This document shows positions 41,457 to 53,629 of a stretch of DNA of 64,000 bases, one piece after another; within the stretch, counting starts at the first letter, position 1, and every line of letters begins with the position of its first letter. The stretch comes from Sthenelais limicola (Eukaryota > Annelida > Polychaeta > Phyllodocida > Sigalionidae). The DNA is taken from NCBI GenBank assembly GCA_942159475.1, contig OW804095.1, positions 150,216,808-150,280,807 on the forward strand, given 5' to 3'. The translations under genes and the position numbers were made by a program. Under the pieces are notes generated by a model, which did not search any database, was not told the DNA's origin, and was given only the letters and a program-made list of their open reading frames with translations.

Positions 41457-42216
41457 CTGGGGGGCGGGCACTGCTTTCCAAGGAGTACAGGTGAGTGAGT
41501 GAGATTGGTTGCTCTACACATTTAAGAGTGTTTTATCAAGGGCGGGAGAGCTAAGAGGGAGGCAGTTTATGATCATACCCAGGAAAAAGAGATAGATAAG
41601 AAGGGAGAGAGAGACAGAGACAAGAGACAGAAAGGCACTTTATGACCATCCAAGTAGTACATACCTTATGTCATGTACAGTGGAGTCTCGCATAAAAACC
41701 ACTTCTCTATAATAGACGAACCCTCTTTTTAGACCAGTTTCTCAGTCCCGAAATGTTTTCCTCTTATTAGATTAGCCACTCGCTATGAGACCGTTCAACT
41801 CGTTCAGTCCCAAGGGTGGTCGCCTTAGAGATGTTCCACTGTATACATAATGCTTAGAGTAATCCAATTTATTTAATAAAAGAAAGACATCGTTGCAAGT
41901 ATTCACGGTACCTTAGTTTAGATGACTGATTGGCATTGGTGGTATTTTTCTTATATTGTTGGCGATTGGTTTAGCACAGAGGTATATAAGGTGCTGGTTT
42001 TGGAACTACAAGCTGAGAAGAGTACCAGACTGGTAATTAACTTAATAAACACGCCATATCTCTTCCTCCAGCACCAAGAGGAAATCTATCTGGTAATGCT
42101 GAAATACACAGGACCAGGTAATTGCGATATATTAACAGTATGTTGCCATTCAATATCACATTGAGATTCTTTAAAGAAAACACTTTTTGTGGTTCATGGG
42201 TAGATAGTCTTTGGTC

Positions 42217-42268
42217 TCCCCCGCCCCCCCCTCCCCCCGAGCCCCCCCCCCCCCCTGAGCCCCCTCCT
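42217..42268 (+). repeat. C-rich tract
   Basis: Runs of 6 to 14 C interrupted by G, T and GAG. The two GAGCCCC blocks look like a slipped duplication. Confidence 0.85.
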
Positions 42269-42892
42269 CAATAACTAACCCTGGAACCATCAGGCAACAT
42301 TGCATGCTTGTAGCGCCACCCTCTGTGAATTTTTGACACCTGGTCATTTCTGATGCTTACCTCTAATTTCCTCTTGGACAGCCACCCAAGACTAAAGCTT
42401 TTAAGTCATTTCGCTTGCCCCCAATTGCCTTGAAATAGGACATTTTGGCACGGTCTTCCTAAAATTGACATGAATTGCATTTCCAGACATTAACTCACAT
42501 AAATCACTGAGTGTTGAGCATTGGACGATTAGTAGAATATCTATTAGCCAGCAATTTGTAAGCAATATTTATAGCAAATGCTTCTGTAGAATTTGAACCA
42601 TATGTTTGCAACAAATTCTGATGCATATCAATCCATCCCAATTCATAACTTTAAGTCTTTACAGATAAAAACCGATGTGAACAGCTTTTGGAGTCATTAA
42701 TCTTGATAAAATTCTGAGTTCTTGGTTACAAAAGCTAGTGTCATATTTTGCATTCAATTTCAAACCGAGTTTGACACGGCCCGACATCCATGACTGGCAA
42801 AGTACAGGAATCATATATTATACTATGCGGGACCAGTCAACTTCATATCTGAAGGCATTGTGTATTGGATTATATATAAGTACTCAATATTT

Positions 42893-43127
42893 GGGTCAGA
42901 TTTTCAGAAAATGCACAATTGGCAGCTCTACACATTTGGGAAATTCTCCTAAATTAGGCTGAAAAATGAAGAATACCGGGTATATCTGGGTATATTTGGT
43001 ATCACATTGATTTAAAGTATCAGTTCTGTTATGTTAAACGGCATTTTGAAGCTCATTGTTGTCTTAAATGTGGGTTATTTCAGAGGATTGGTGAAGGTGA
43101 ATTGTACATTTTCTGAAAATCTGACCC
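42893..43127 (+). mobile_element. M1 element, subfamily B, with 19-bp target duplication
   Basis: Full-length copy. The flanks at 42874-42892 (ATATAAGTACTCAATATTT) and 43128-43146 (ATATAAGCACTCCATATTT) match at 17 of 19 positions. Confidence 0.94.
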
Positions 43128-43530
43128 ATATAAGCACTCCATATTTGTGTATGAAGGTGATGGACGGTTGGAAGAGAGGTCTTCTCATGGGAAGTAAAGT
43201 ACATTAACACCATAGAAAAACATGATTCACACTCATCTTAAATTACACGAGTAGTTATTGAAATATGCTGTAATAAACAAGGCATATACAATACACAACA
43301 ACTTACTTTTTTTCCCCATTTATATAGAACATTTTACTTTTTGCTGGGACATGGTTCAAGGACGCAAGATGTAAGGTGTGTTGTTTGAGCTATAACAAAG
43401 TAAAGTTCAAAATAAGGGGAAGCAGAAAAAAAAAGACTGAACTAGAAATATTCAGATAATTGAAGTTAGTTCCCCGAGACCCTAAACACCTGTACTGTGT
43501 TTCCTCTCAGTTATAGACGATAGTTAAACT

Positions 43531-43682
43531 AATATTCTATACCCCAGTAGTTAGTGGAAGACCAGCCATAAGAGCTGAATTAAACAGCCTGTAAATCATC
43601 ATGCAATAATAGATAGTATAATATTTTACCCCAGGAGTTAGTGGAAGACCAGCTATAAGAGCTACTTGTACTAAACAGCCTG
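43531..43682. repeat. Local duplication with two units about 90 bp apart
   Basis: Both units contain AATATTYTAYACCCCAG-like sequence, AGTTAGTGGAAGACCAGC, ATAAGAGCT and TAAACAGCCTG. They are 29-30 bp apart edge to edge. Confidence 0.75.
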
Positions 43683-43755
43683 ATGAGAAACTTTCCCTTG
43701 ATAATTGATCCAATTGACATTTACAGCCTTACTAAATTTCAGACTTAATGGAAAA

Positions 43756-43884
43756 AAAATGAAAGAATATTTTAAACGCCTCATAATCGATAAGATGAAT
43801 TGACATTGTATGTTCAATAAAAATGAAAGAATATTTTAAACGTCTCATAATCTATAATATGCATTGACATTCTATGTTCAATAG
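43756..43884. repeat. Tandem duplication with two units of about 64 bp
   Basis: Each unit reads AAAATGAAAGAATATTTTAA, then ACGYCTCATAATC, TTGACATT and TATGTTCAATA, with few differences. Confidence 0.85.
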
Positions 43885-44940
43885 AAATAAGAAAATCAAC
43901 AAGTAATGAATGACAAAAAATATATTTAGTTGTATGGTGTATTGTGAAAACTGTTGTTTGCTCCCTTATGTACCTAAGGAATACTTTGACATTTACATGC
44001 AGTTAGGTCCAGACACCTACATTCCTCGATTCCACATCCAGCGATAAGCTTAACCGCAAGGCTAAGACTAAGGCTAAAGTGTTAATGACTCCCTGAAACT
44101 TAGGTGACCACAACTGCCTTCTGAACCTGACTGCATGTACATGTTAGATATGAAGACCTTGTCTCATGAACTTATGCATATTACTGCTATTTTCTCAAAA
44201 CCAAAGGTAAATCCCACTTTTCAGAAAATATACACAATGAAGAGAAGAGGGTATGCTATATACAAATGTGTTATCGACCCCAAAAGAGAGAACAGTTCTT
44301 TGTTGACATGCTGAATAAAAATGTTTTCAAAAAAACAAAACAAAAAAAAACAGCCTGGTAAAACATAATACAAAACAAACTTTCCAAATTTGTAGAAATC
44401 TGCAAGTGTCAGTGCCTATTGGAACAGATTATAACAGGTAGGGATCTACTATACGCTATATAGCAGTAGACTAGAGATAGTGATCTGCACCCACTAATGT
44501 GCACTCACTAATGGCCACCTTTTACACCTAACACCGGCTGTAGACTGGCAAAAACCTATCATTGCCTTAACTTGTGGGAATCAATTTACTCTGATAGTAT
44601 CAGAAGTTGGGGGAAGAACGGGGGAGCGGTGGTATATTGTATGGTCTTTGGTGATCCCATATGGGATCCAGAGCAGGCAGGTTAATAGAAAATAATGTTC
44701 TTTACTTTCAGCTAATTACAAGGGCTTAGGGTATCTGGCAATGTGAGGGAGCATGGGCTGTTCTGGCAATGTAAGGGAGCATCCATGGGTTGATATAGCT
44801 GCAGGGTGTGATCCACTGTCAGTATTAGTCCCTCCCACTTTTATAATAAATATGATCAGGGCTATCACGATATGTCATCTGTACTTCTGTACGGGGCTAG
44901 AGATTACAGTGACAGGCCCAGACTGTAGTGGGTTCTGTGT

Positions 44941-44967
44941 GTGTGTGTGTGTGGGGGGGGGGGGGGG
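44941..44967 (+). repeat. (GT)n followed by a G run
   Basis: Six GT units, then fifteen G. Confidence 0.85.
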
Positions 44968-45471
44968 TGTAAAGCTCACTTAACATCGGTTAAAAAGTAA
45001 GATTTTTCCACTTTTTGTTCTGTTCTTTTTCAACACATCTAAGAGTCATTTGGCCAACATTTTGGATAAAAGTTTGAATAAAAATTTTAATAAAATCCAC
45101 ATTCATATTTCGGTGACCCGCAGAAATCTTTTCCTGTGGTGCCTTCTCTTATTATCGCTCATTTTCATTATCAATCATAATATTCTAATAGACTAAAATA
45201 AATAACCGAAAGTACCGTTAGTATGCAGTACCGTTATATTTTCATCGCGAAGATGAAAAGAAGACAAATATGCTATAAATTATGGATAGAATGCAATGAA
45301 CTTCGATTAAATGTTTTTTTATCTACACCAATACATTTTAAAATAATAATGAACTCCTAACACACAGCTCATTCAGGATCAATAGGTTCCTGTCGTTAGA
45401 ACTACAAACACTCATCCCAACAACCACCCTCTCTATAATAACTTTTAGGATCGGCCCCTGGACTCGTATAT

Positions 45472-45915
45472 GAGTCAGATCTTCAATAAATGCACAATCG
45501 GCAGATCTACACTTTTGGTAAATTCTGCTAAATTAGACTGAAAACGGGAAATACTCGGTATATTTGAATATATTTGATATTGCCTTGATTCAAACAATCT
45601 GTTGGGCTAAGTTTAACTAAATTTTGAACATTATTTTTGTCTTGAGTTATTTGGGACGATTGGAGAAGGCGAATTCAGTCTAGGTCCAAAGTTGAGAGAG
45701 TCCCTTCAAACGAAGGGAAAGCCTCTCGCCTCAAACCGCAAAGTGCCATTATAATTCCATTAAGACCGCAAAATGTCATTATATTCCCATTAAAACGCCG
45801 TCCTGGGTGGGGAAACTGATTAGCGAGGTAGGCGTCCAATTACTGAAATAGGATTCTTATCTGATCTGAGGGTTTGGACCTAGAGTGAATTGTACACTTC
45901 CTGGCGATTTCCCCC
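45472..45915 (+). mobile_element. M1 element, subfamily C, split by a nested M2
   Basis: Left end GAGTCAGATCTTCAATAAAT and right end TTCCTGGCGATTTCCCCC. The interior (AATACTCGGTATATTTGAAT, GAACATTATTTTTGTCTTG) matches the copy at 12794-13020. Removing the nested element restores a contiguous M1. Confidence 0.85.
45676..45886 (+). mobile_element. M2 element nested in M1
   Basis: The most complete M2. TIRs CAGTCTAGGTCCAAAG and GGTTTGGACCTAGAGTG. The sub-terminal hairpin pieces AGTCCCTTCAAACGAAGGGA are self-complementary. AATT (or GAATT) is duplicated at the host M1 sequence on both sides. Confidence 0.9.
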
Positions 45916-46299
45916 ATATAGAGATTGTATGCTAAAAGCCTGGCATTTGATGCTGTGACAGGCTTCAGCAATGGGTTTATGCTGGTCACATTGTTTGCTG
46001 ACAGTGTGCTTAGAAATTCTACTTGCCTTATTGTATATATTTGTGACGTGTGGCTCCCCTCCATCATACTCCCCTGTCACCTACTATACATAAGTACTAT
46101 GTCCCAACACAACCACATCTACCAATATTATCCCATTCACTCCCCCAATGTGGACTTGGTCAATTTTTCCCTCTCTCGCCGATGACAAATCATTTCAACA
46201 TTGTCATCAATCAATATTTGCCAACAAAAACAACATTGCAACAATGGCTTCGTCACAACAGCATGCAATTGGTGCAGTGGAAAATGGGAACGATATTGT

Positions 46300-46531
46300 G
46301 TCAGATTTTCAGAAAATGTACAATTCGCCTTCACCAATCCTCTCAAATAACCCACATTTAAGACAAAAATGATCTTCAAAATGAGTTTAACATAGCAGAA
46401 CTGATACGTTAAATCAATGCGACACCAAATATGCTCAGATATATCCAGTATTCATCATTTTTCAGCCTAATTTAGCAGAATTTCCTAAATGTGTAGAGCT
46501 GCCAATTGTACATTTTCTGAAAATCTGACCC
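46300..46531 (-). mobile_element. M1 element, subfamily B
   Basis: The left end has lost GG (TGTCAGATTTTCAG) and the right end TCTGAAAATCTGACCC is intact. The overlapping open frames at 46050-46379 are repeat-derived. Confidence 0.9.
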
Positions 46532-49485
46532 TATTACACAAATAGTCCTGATCCTGAATAGATATGACATTTTGAGAGCGTGCGAATGTTATGCAGACAC
46601 GTATTATCATGTCGATATTTATATTTATTTAGAGTTAATGCTTAAATTTCATATTGTAAACCAATCCATTTAGAAGAGGCAATGGATTCCTGGGTTAAAT
46701 ATACACAGACCCAGATGTTTTAAAATCTAGATCAGAGTCGATCCGGAAATGGGTTAGCAGAAATTAAAATTCATGATCTGTCTGTATTGGTGGTGCACAC
46801 AGGTAAAGGAGAATCGGTTTATCGTGAACCCAAACACAGGCGGTCCGTGACCGTACATTGTGTTATTGCTAGCTAAAGTAATATGAATTGGATCATCCGA
46901 CAGGCTCGCAATAGTATATACGGTAGGCAGAACCCAGAAAGATCCAACTTCTTCATGTGGAGTTTTCTTCACTGAAGCCAAATGATTCTCAATTACATAT
47001 ATATCTTTCACAACTCAGCGTGTGGCGGAATACCGGGAAAGCCCGAGCCATATATCTTTTATTTCCACTGGCATATGCCTAGTTTTGGAACCTGAATAAA
47101 AATCAGTTAAAAAAAACAAAAAACATATTCGAGTAAATTTATAATTATTTTTTTTTCACCAGCATCAATTGGCAACATGATGAAACAATGTATTTAGTTG
47201 TTTCCTAGAGATTCCTAAATTAAATGCTTAAAATCCATCTACACCCTCTGTCATTCCTAAGTTGCTCTATCAATTACACTGTAAAATCTATTAAAGAACA
47301 TCAGTTAGTCTGAATATTGGATTTGGCAGATATTTGTTTGTGGTGCATTTTGGTATTTTATGTAGCGGCAAGAACCATGTTTGTATGTGGGTCCAAACGT
47401 CAGGATATGTGTACAATTAGAATTTATACATATGTAAAAGACATTAACACATACCCCTTATTTAATTAATTCAATTTTATATTCAAGATGCTAATACACT
47501 AGGAAGTAGCTCCAAGTAGGATTGAGATGTGTGATGAGGCCGAGATGATGAAACAATTCTCTTTTCATCATTACCTATTTGGAGTAAGATGTTAACCATT
47601 TGTATAAGTATATCCTATATTAAACATTTCTTGCGAGTATAATGACAAACATTATAAACTAAACGTTCATGATACAACATATCATACCTTCACATCTCTA
47701 TAGAAATATACTCCCTATATTTCAGGTAATTCCAAAATTAATCATGAAAATTGAGGAAAATTCCTGTTTGTGCCTACATTGCTGTTCTTCTGTCCCATTA
47801 TATACATGAAAGCTATGTACTTGTATAAGTGAATTGTGCACTTGTACAACTGAATACTGCACTTGTCTAACTGTGAATTGCCAGCACAAAATGGCCGCCG
47901 CATCCACAGGATGGCAAATAAATTAGCTCCAGCAAAACCGGAAGGAAGTAGCAGCTGAGGCCGAAAAAGCACCACAAAGAAAACAAGACAGTTGCCAGAG
48001 AAACACCCATGACGTAACAGTAATTACCACAATGGATTATGTACTTATAAGTCGGCCATATAAAAATGGGAGCTATTCCCGCCGCAATAGAATAATTTAG
48101 TTTCTATACCAACACGTGTATCACAGCCTTTGGATTGGCCCCCATCGCCAAGTGGACTTTTAATAGAAAAGTAAACATGATGGATAACTTCTGAGGCCCT
48201 CTCCCGGAGAGCTTAGAATGGATTCAATAGCTGTCGGATAGATTGCCTTTTTTGTCAACAAGTTTGGTTATCAGTTAAAAAGCATAACAAAGACATGAGA
48301 GAAGCCAGTAAGTGCGAGGCATGTTTATACTTGAGATTGTGTCAGTCCTGAGAATGGATGTTGTTTTAGCGAGGACGGCGGAACAGATGTTTGATTAGGA
48401 ATTGAATTAAAAAATTGCATTATTTCTGCTCCTCAAAGGTTTCGGGTGATTAAGGGAATGTATTTATATTAAAAAGGGTCCACTTATAATAACCTAGAAT
48501 AATTATTTAGGAAAATGTTTCATATTTTCTACGTAAACAAAATATGAAAGCTGTGACCCTAACTGACCCCTTACGAAAATTACCTTTAATAGCTAGGCTG
48601 CACTCGATGTACAAACGGGAAAAGTAAACAACATCAAATTGAAATTTTGAATATGATTGAAGTTAAGCGAGTGAATAAGAGAGAAGAGACAAGATTAACC
48701 GAGTGGCCTTGTGGGCTTTACTATAAGAATACCCCAATATGTGAGGCCTCCAGAAGCTTCTGTTTGCCAACAATAGACCCAGGAAGTGAAGCTATTATAA
48801 ATCTCTCCAGTCTCCTGTCCTATTGTTGGAGCTGTTGGTGGCAATTGTTGATGCCCCAAGGCAAAGGTGTACACAAGTACAGAGAGGCAAGACTACGGCT
48901 AACGCTTGCTGGTTTGGCGGACTTCCCTCCCCTTCCCTCCGGCACGTAGGAGGCGTCATGCCGGGTGATTTACCTGGCCGTAACACTTCTTGTTATCCCT
49001 GTACACCTCGGTTATGACATGGATAAATTGTATATGGTATATATATCATATAGAGTTATAGATATATATATACATATTTCATATGCACATATATATAGGT
49101 AGTTATAGGTATCGGGGTAGACGGCCATCTGGTAAAATAACAATGTAAAAACTCTCTAGAATAATATTGGATAATTACAAAATAATTTATTTCTCAAGAG
49201 TAACCGAGAGCGCCACAAGCGTTGATCATTTTCTTGTGTAAAAATTGAATAAAGATTTACGGCGCAAATAATATGAATGAGGACGTAAGTTGTAAATCAT
49301 GTCTAACTTAGTATACAAGTCTAAACAAAAATACGGCAAACAATACCTACAGATATTTACTCTCAACTTTAAGGGTTTTTAAAGCTATTTTGAGAAATGG
49401 TGTAAATCCTTTAACATGTATTGTTCGCTTTTCACTGTCTCCATCGATGGGAGTCAAAGTTAAATCTAGTTTGTGGAGGACTGTA
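46532..49485. other. Long noncoding stretch
   Basis: No supported gene over about 3 kb. A small A/T homopolymer zone lies at 47108-47157. The open frame at 48647-48949 (100 residues) lacks a domain. Confidence 0.5.
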
Positions 49486-49706
49486 CAATCCAGGTCCAAA
49501 CCCTCAGATCAGATAAGAATGGCATGTCAGTGATTGGACGCCTACTTCGCTAATCGGTTTCCCAGCCTGGGACTAGGCATTCTAATGGGATTATAATGAC
49601 ATTTTGCGGTAATAATGGAATTATAATGGCACTTTGCGGTTTGAGGCGAGAGGCGAGAGGCTTTCCCTCAGTTTGAAGGGACTCTCTCAACTTTGGGCGT
49701 ACACTG
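49486..49706 (-). mobile_element. M2 element
   Basis: Reverse copy of the 45676 type, with left end CAATCCAGGTCCAAACCC and right end CAACTTTGGGCGTACACTG. It contains a small GAGGCGAGAGGCGAGAGG stutter. GACTGT is found at both flanks. Confidence 0.85.
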
Positions 49707-49863
49707 GACTGTGTGATAAATTGTATCCGTTCTGAAATTGCAAAATGCACGATGAACCCCAGTGAACAGTGTGTAAGCCACCCAGTATAAATGTTACAAT
49801 TAATCATAAAGTTTCAGGGGGAGGTCATCCATACACATAACATCTATCTAAACCGAGTTATAT

Positions 49864-50098
49864 GGGTCAGATTTTCAGAAAATATACAATTGGCAGCTGC
49901 ATACATTTAGTAAATTCTGCTAAATTAGGCCGCAATTTGCTAAATACTAGGAAAATTCGAGTATATTTGGCATTGCATTGATTCTAGCAATCTGTTTGGT
50001 TAGGCTGAACTGTATTTTGAAGCCCATTTTTGGCTTAAATGTGGGTTATTTGAGAGGATTGGTGAAGGTCAATTGTACATTTTCTGAAACTCCGACCC
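49864..50098 (+). mobile_element. M1 element, A/B chimera
   Basis: The left half follows subfamily A (GCAATTTGCTAAATACTAGG, TTTGGCATTGCATTGATTC, TAGCAATCTGTTTGG). The right part switches to subfamily B (GAAGCCCATTTTTGGCTTAA, ATGTGGGTTATTTGAGAGG, GGTGAAGGTCAATT). This indicates recombination or template switching between subfamilies. Confidence 0.88.
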
Positions 50099-51202
50099 AT
50101 ATGAGAAAACCACTTTGATATTAATGCCTCCATTCCCACGACCGTTGAGATTGTTGATAAAAACTGTTATTGTATACCTCCGTACTGGATTAATATCATA
50201 TTGCATGTATATGGACGTCCGTATAGGGTTTCTACATGTGGTGTATATACCCCAAACCGTATGGTTCCCTTCAGGACAACAGCACATGTAATCATCACCA
50301 GTTAAGGTTTAAATACCTTGGACAGTTCATATTTGTTTTAACTTTGTGTGGAAATGAAAGTGTTTCCCTTGTTTAATATATAGGCACTAACTAGCTCGAA
50401 TGTTTGCCCCTACCGCCCCCCCCCCCCCCCCCACACACACACAGTGGTACATTGCCAAGAAATATTTATACCTTTATACAGCATGTTATATATATCATTA
50501 TGTTATTAATTAGATTATTATAGTAATTTATACATACGTACATATTATATACATATACTTATCATGCATATAATTTCATTAATGTTATGAAGAGCTGGGA
50601 ATATCCAAGAAATCTGTCGACCTGTTTGTCTTTCTAAATGTAACTGTAATTTTTGTAAAAGTAAAAGATTGTTCAAATCAAATCAATAATTATAATTTGC
50701 CAATATACATGAGACCCCTAAAGGCTGATTTGATACTTTCACTATTTTCTTGCAATTATGAGGTGTATAGATCTCACAATCTGTTTGTTCCTTTGAAAAA
50801 TAGTTTCACTCTCAGAACATCTCCTGGGAGAAGTTGGATTATAAAACTGCCTCAGGTGGATTGAAATGAGAGATAGCGTCTTAACGTTTCACCTGTTGAG
50901 TCGTCCTTACGTAAGCACGTAAAGGCACGTAAAGGCACGTAACGCCAGTCAGTAACCCTATCTCTCCCGTCAGCCACCATATCTCTCCCACGTAACCCCC
51001 CGTACCTTACGTGTAACACCTGACAAGAATACGTCCAGGTAAAGTACTGATAAACTCATCTTCATTCTTCACCCTAAACCTGACAACTTTCAGATAACAA
51101 ATCTTCAAATTGCTGGCTTAACAATTCTGTCATTATCTTACGTAATTGCTAAGTGGAACTGTGTTAAGTATATACTAAGATACTTCGTGGGAACCCAAGA
51201 CG
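50099..51202. other. Noncoding stretch with C run and ACGTAA cluster
   Basis: No gene. A C18-type run followed by (CA)n lies at 50416-50443. A cluster of ACGTAA motifs is annotated at 50905-51015. Confidence 0.5.
50905..51015. promoter_or_regulatory. Cluster of CACGTAA / TTACGTAA motifs
   Basis: Contains the palindrome TTACGTAA (50907-50914), three CACGTAA units in tandem with an AGG spacer (50916-50942), then CCACGTAACC and CTTACGTGTAAC. TTACGTAA is the consensus for PAR/E4BP4-type bZIP factors. The role here is unknown. Confidence 0.4.
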
Positions 51203-51224
51203 TTGCGTTGTACTTTTCTCACTG

Positions 51225-51455
51225 TAGAATTTCAGAAAATGTACAATTCAACTTCGTCAATCTTCTCAAATAGCTCAAATTTCAGACGAAAATAAAGTTC
51301 AAAATACAGTTCAACCTAACCAAACAGTTTGCTAGAATCAATGCAATGCCGAATATACTAGAATTGACCCAGTATTGACAACATTTCAGCCTAATTTAGC
51401 AGATTTTACTCAATGTGTAGAGCTGCCAATTGTACATTTTCTGAAAATCTGACCC
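51225..51455 (-). mobile_element. M1 element, subfamily A, with ~21-bp target duplication
   Basis: The left terminus is short (TAGAATTTCAG) and the right one complete. The flanks at 51203-51224 and 51456-51476 both read TGC-RTGTAC-WTTTCTCACTG, with about three differences. Confidence 0.9.
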
Positions 51456-51523
51456 CTGCATGTACATTTCTCACTGCTGCTACATTTCTACAACTCTCTC
51501 ACACAGGTTCACATTCCTTATAT

Positions 51524-51758
51524 GGGTTAGATCTTCAGAAAATGTACAATTCGCCTTCACCAATCCTCTCAAATATCACACATTTAACACAAGAATCAGC
51601 TTCAAAATGCAGTTTAACATAACAGAACTGTTACTTTAAATCAATGCGATACCAAATACACTCAGACATGCCCGGTATTCCTCATTGTTCAGCCTTCTTT
51701 TGGAGAATTTCCTAAATGTGTAGAGTTGCCAATTGTACATTTTCTGTAAATCTGACCC
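51524..51758 (-). mobile_element. M1 element, subfamily B
   Basis: Full-length copy only about 70 bp from the previous one and in the same orientation. Left end GGGTTAGATCTTCAG and right end TCTGTAAATCTGACCC. ATAT lies at both sides. Confidence 0.9.
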
Positions 51759-52936
51759 ATATGGGATGATCAACTACAGGGGGAGGGGGGTTGGCTCTTC
51801 CACCGAGATTACCCCAGTTTGTCAGATTAACCGCATTTCTCTCCCCAGGCCTTTAATAGGGGATTTGCATACACTGCCACGCTTACCAGTTGCAACGCAT
51901 TATGGGATATGAGTCGATCGATGCAGTCTGCATTTGACGAGCAAATATTTGGAAGATTTTTATATAAACTATGGACAGACATAAACATCATGAAGTTTGC
52001 ATGTTGTTGATATGGATCTAAAGTTTAAATAAATGATGGGAGGCACCTTATAGAGTGTAGACTTATGAGAGATTTTGGTGGAAGGGTATTTACATGTATT
52101 TACTCTCTTATTCTATTGACAATTGTACTTTCCATTTCATGTATTTCTTAGAGTGAGAAATTTCGTCGTGCCTTTATGCCGTTCCTAAGACCTGTAAATG
52201 TTTTGAAGAAAAGATGGTACTATACTTGATACCACAACTGGCATCATTTTGGTGGTTTAAACATGTTCGAAATGTTTTTTAAAAATTGTATTTAGAATAT
52301 TTACACAGCCAATCTTCGGTAAAATGACAGTTGAACAGAGACAGGCATGTACAGTGTAATTATAACTATATTAAATCAGTCATAATACTGGGGAATAAAC
52401 ATTAATAACCTTAAGTAAAGCTAATCGCCTTGCCCCTATGTTCATAAACACCATTTTGTTCCAATATAAATTCCATTTATATTTTATAATTATATTCGCA
52501 AAGTTATTCAATAATTAAAGATGATTTTATCACACAGTGTACAAATAATGTTATGATCAATGGATGTCATGCAAGCAGGACAATGGGCTCACGGGTAATA
52601 CTTCAATGCACAATAACCATGGTTTTCCGCCCACTGCTGTATCTAGCTATACTTAGGCTTTATGTATCAAAACTACTCATAATGTAATGTTACAAATCTA
52701 ATTATTATAATTACTCTAAGGGTATTCCCGATGTGAGCAATGGCAAAAAGCGACGTTATTTTCTCCTAGTATTTTCCCCGTTTATGCCAGTGAATACAAC
52801 TCAATGCTATACATTCTATGTGGATTTACATTCATAATGACACCCTTTCAACTCTAATGTCTTAAATATGGCCACTCTGTTAAAGTAGATGGTCGCAGTA
52901 ATCATTTAACTATTACAGACATAGTATAGACTTTAC
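51759..52936. other. Noncoding stretch
   Basis: AT-rich, with nothing gene-like. Confidence 0.5.
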
Positions 52937-53173
52937 GGGTCAGAACATCGGGGAATGTACAATCGACTGCTGTACACATTTAGTTAATTCTGCTAAGTTA
53001 TGTCGAAACAAAGATACATGCTAGATATATCTAAGTATGTTTGTTATTACATTGAATAAAAAGTATCTGTTCGATTATATTGAACTGTGTTTTAAACCTA
53101 ATTTTTGTCTTAAATTTGTGTTATTCTTGGGAATTTGTGAAGACGAATTGTACATTTTCTGGTGACTTAACCC
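52937..53173 (+). mobile_element. M1 element, diverged subfamily D
   Basis: Left end GGGTCAGAACATCGGGGAAT and right end TTCTGGTGACTTAACCC. The interior TTTTAAACCTAATTTTTGTC separates it from A and B. Confidence 0.72.
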
Positions 53174-53629
53174 TTTTATGACCAATCCACTCCAAGATTT
53201 AGTTAGTGACAACATGTGAGGAGTATTTGATGAAGGTAGAGAATGTGACCATGTTAACATTAAACACTGCTCTTTATTAGCTTTACGTCTAACTCAGGCA
53301 TTGATTACATTGTCTAAATTATAGGGCTACTGCTCATTTATATCCATTCCACAGACTCACCTTCCTGCCTCTCTGATTAATTTCACAATAATTGCAATCA
53401 GGAAGGAGATGACTGATACAGGTCGATGCGCTTAATTTGAGCTCATACACTATAAAAACAATCATTATCTGGCCTTACAGTTCTACCTTCTAAATACGGC
53501 TTTACACCGAGAATATTCTTTTTTTTTTTTTTTACAGTGGTAGGAATTCTATTTGAATTGAATTTTATTAACTAAGGTGGATATTACTGGGTATTACGAA
53601 GAAATCTCCTCTTCATCCTATTGAGATAT
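53174..53629. other. Noncoding stretch
   Basis: No gene. Contains a T15-type run near 53519-53534. Confidence 0.5.

Larger units (their letters stand above)
40111..42892. other. Long noncoding stretch with G and C homopolymers
   Basis: No gene supported. The open frames at 40292-40531 and 40997-41416 lack domains. An M1-like right-end fragment is visible at about 40915-41000. A G19 run is at 41438-41456 and a C-rich run at 42217-42256. Confidence 0.5.
43147..45471. other. Long noncoding stretch with two local tandem duplications
   Basis: No gene. The direct repeats at 43531-43682 and 43756-43884 are listed separately. A poly-A-like tail, GAATAAAAATGTTTTC plus A-rich sequence, at about 44312-44352 may be a retroposon end. 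Confidence 0.5.

Noticed and set aside
40997..41498. 139- and 90-residue overlapping frames
   Set aside because: Different frames of the same DNA ending at a poly-G tract; no domain found, although an isolated exon cannot be fully excluded.
46050..46379. Overlapping frames of 74-103 residues
   Set aside because: The C-terminal parts are translations of M1 sequence, and the same peptides (DFQKMYNSP, FRKCTI) recur at many M1 copies.
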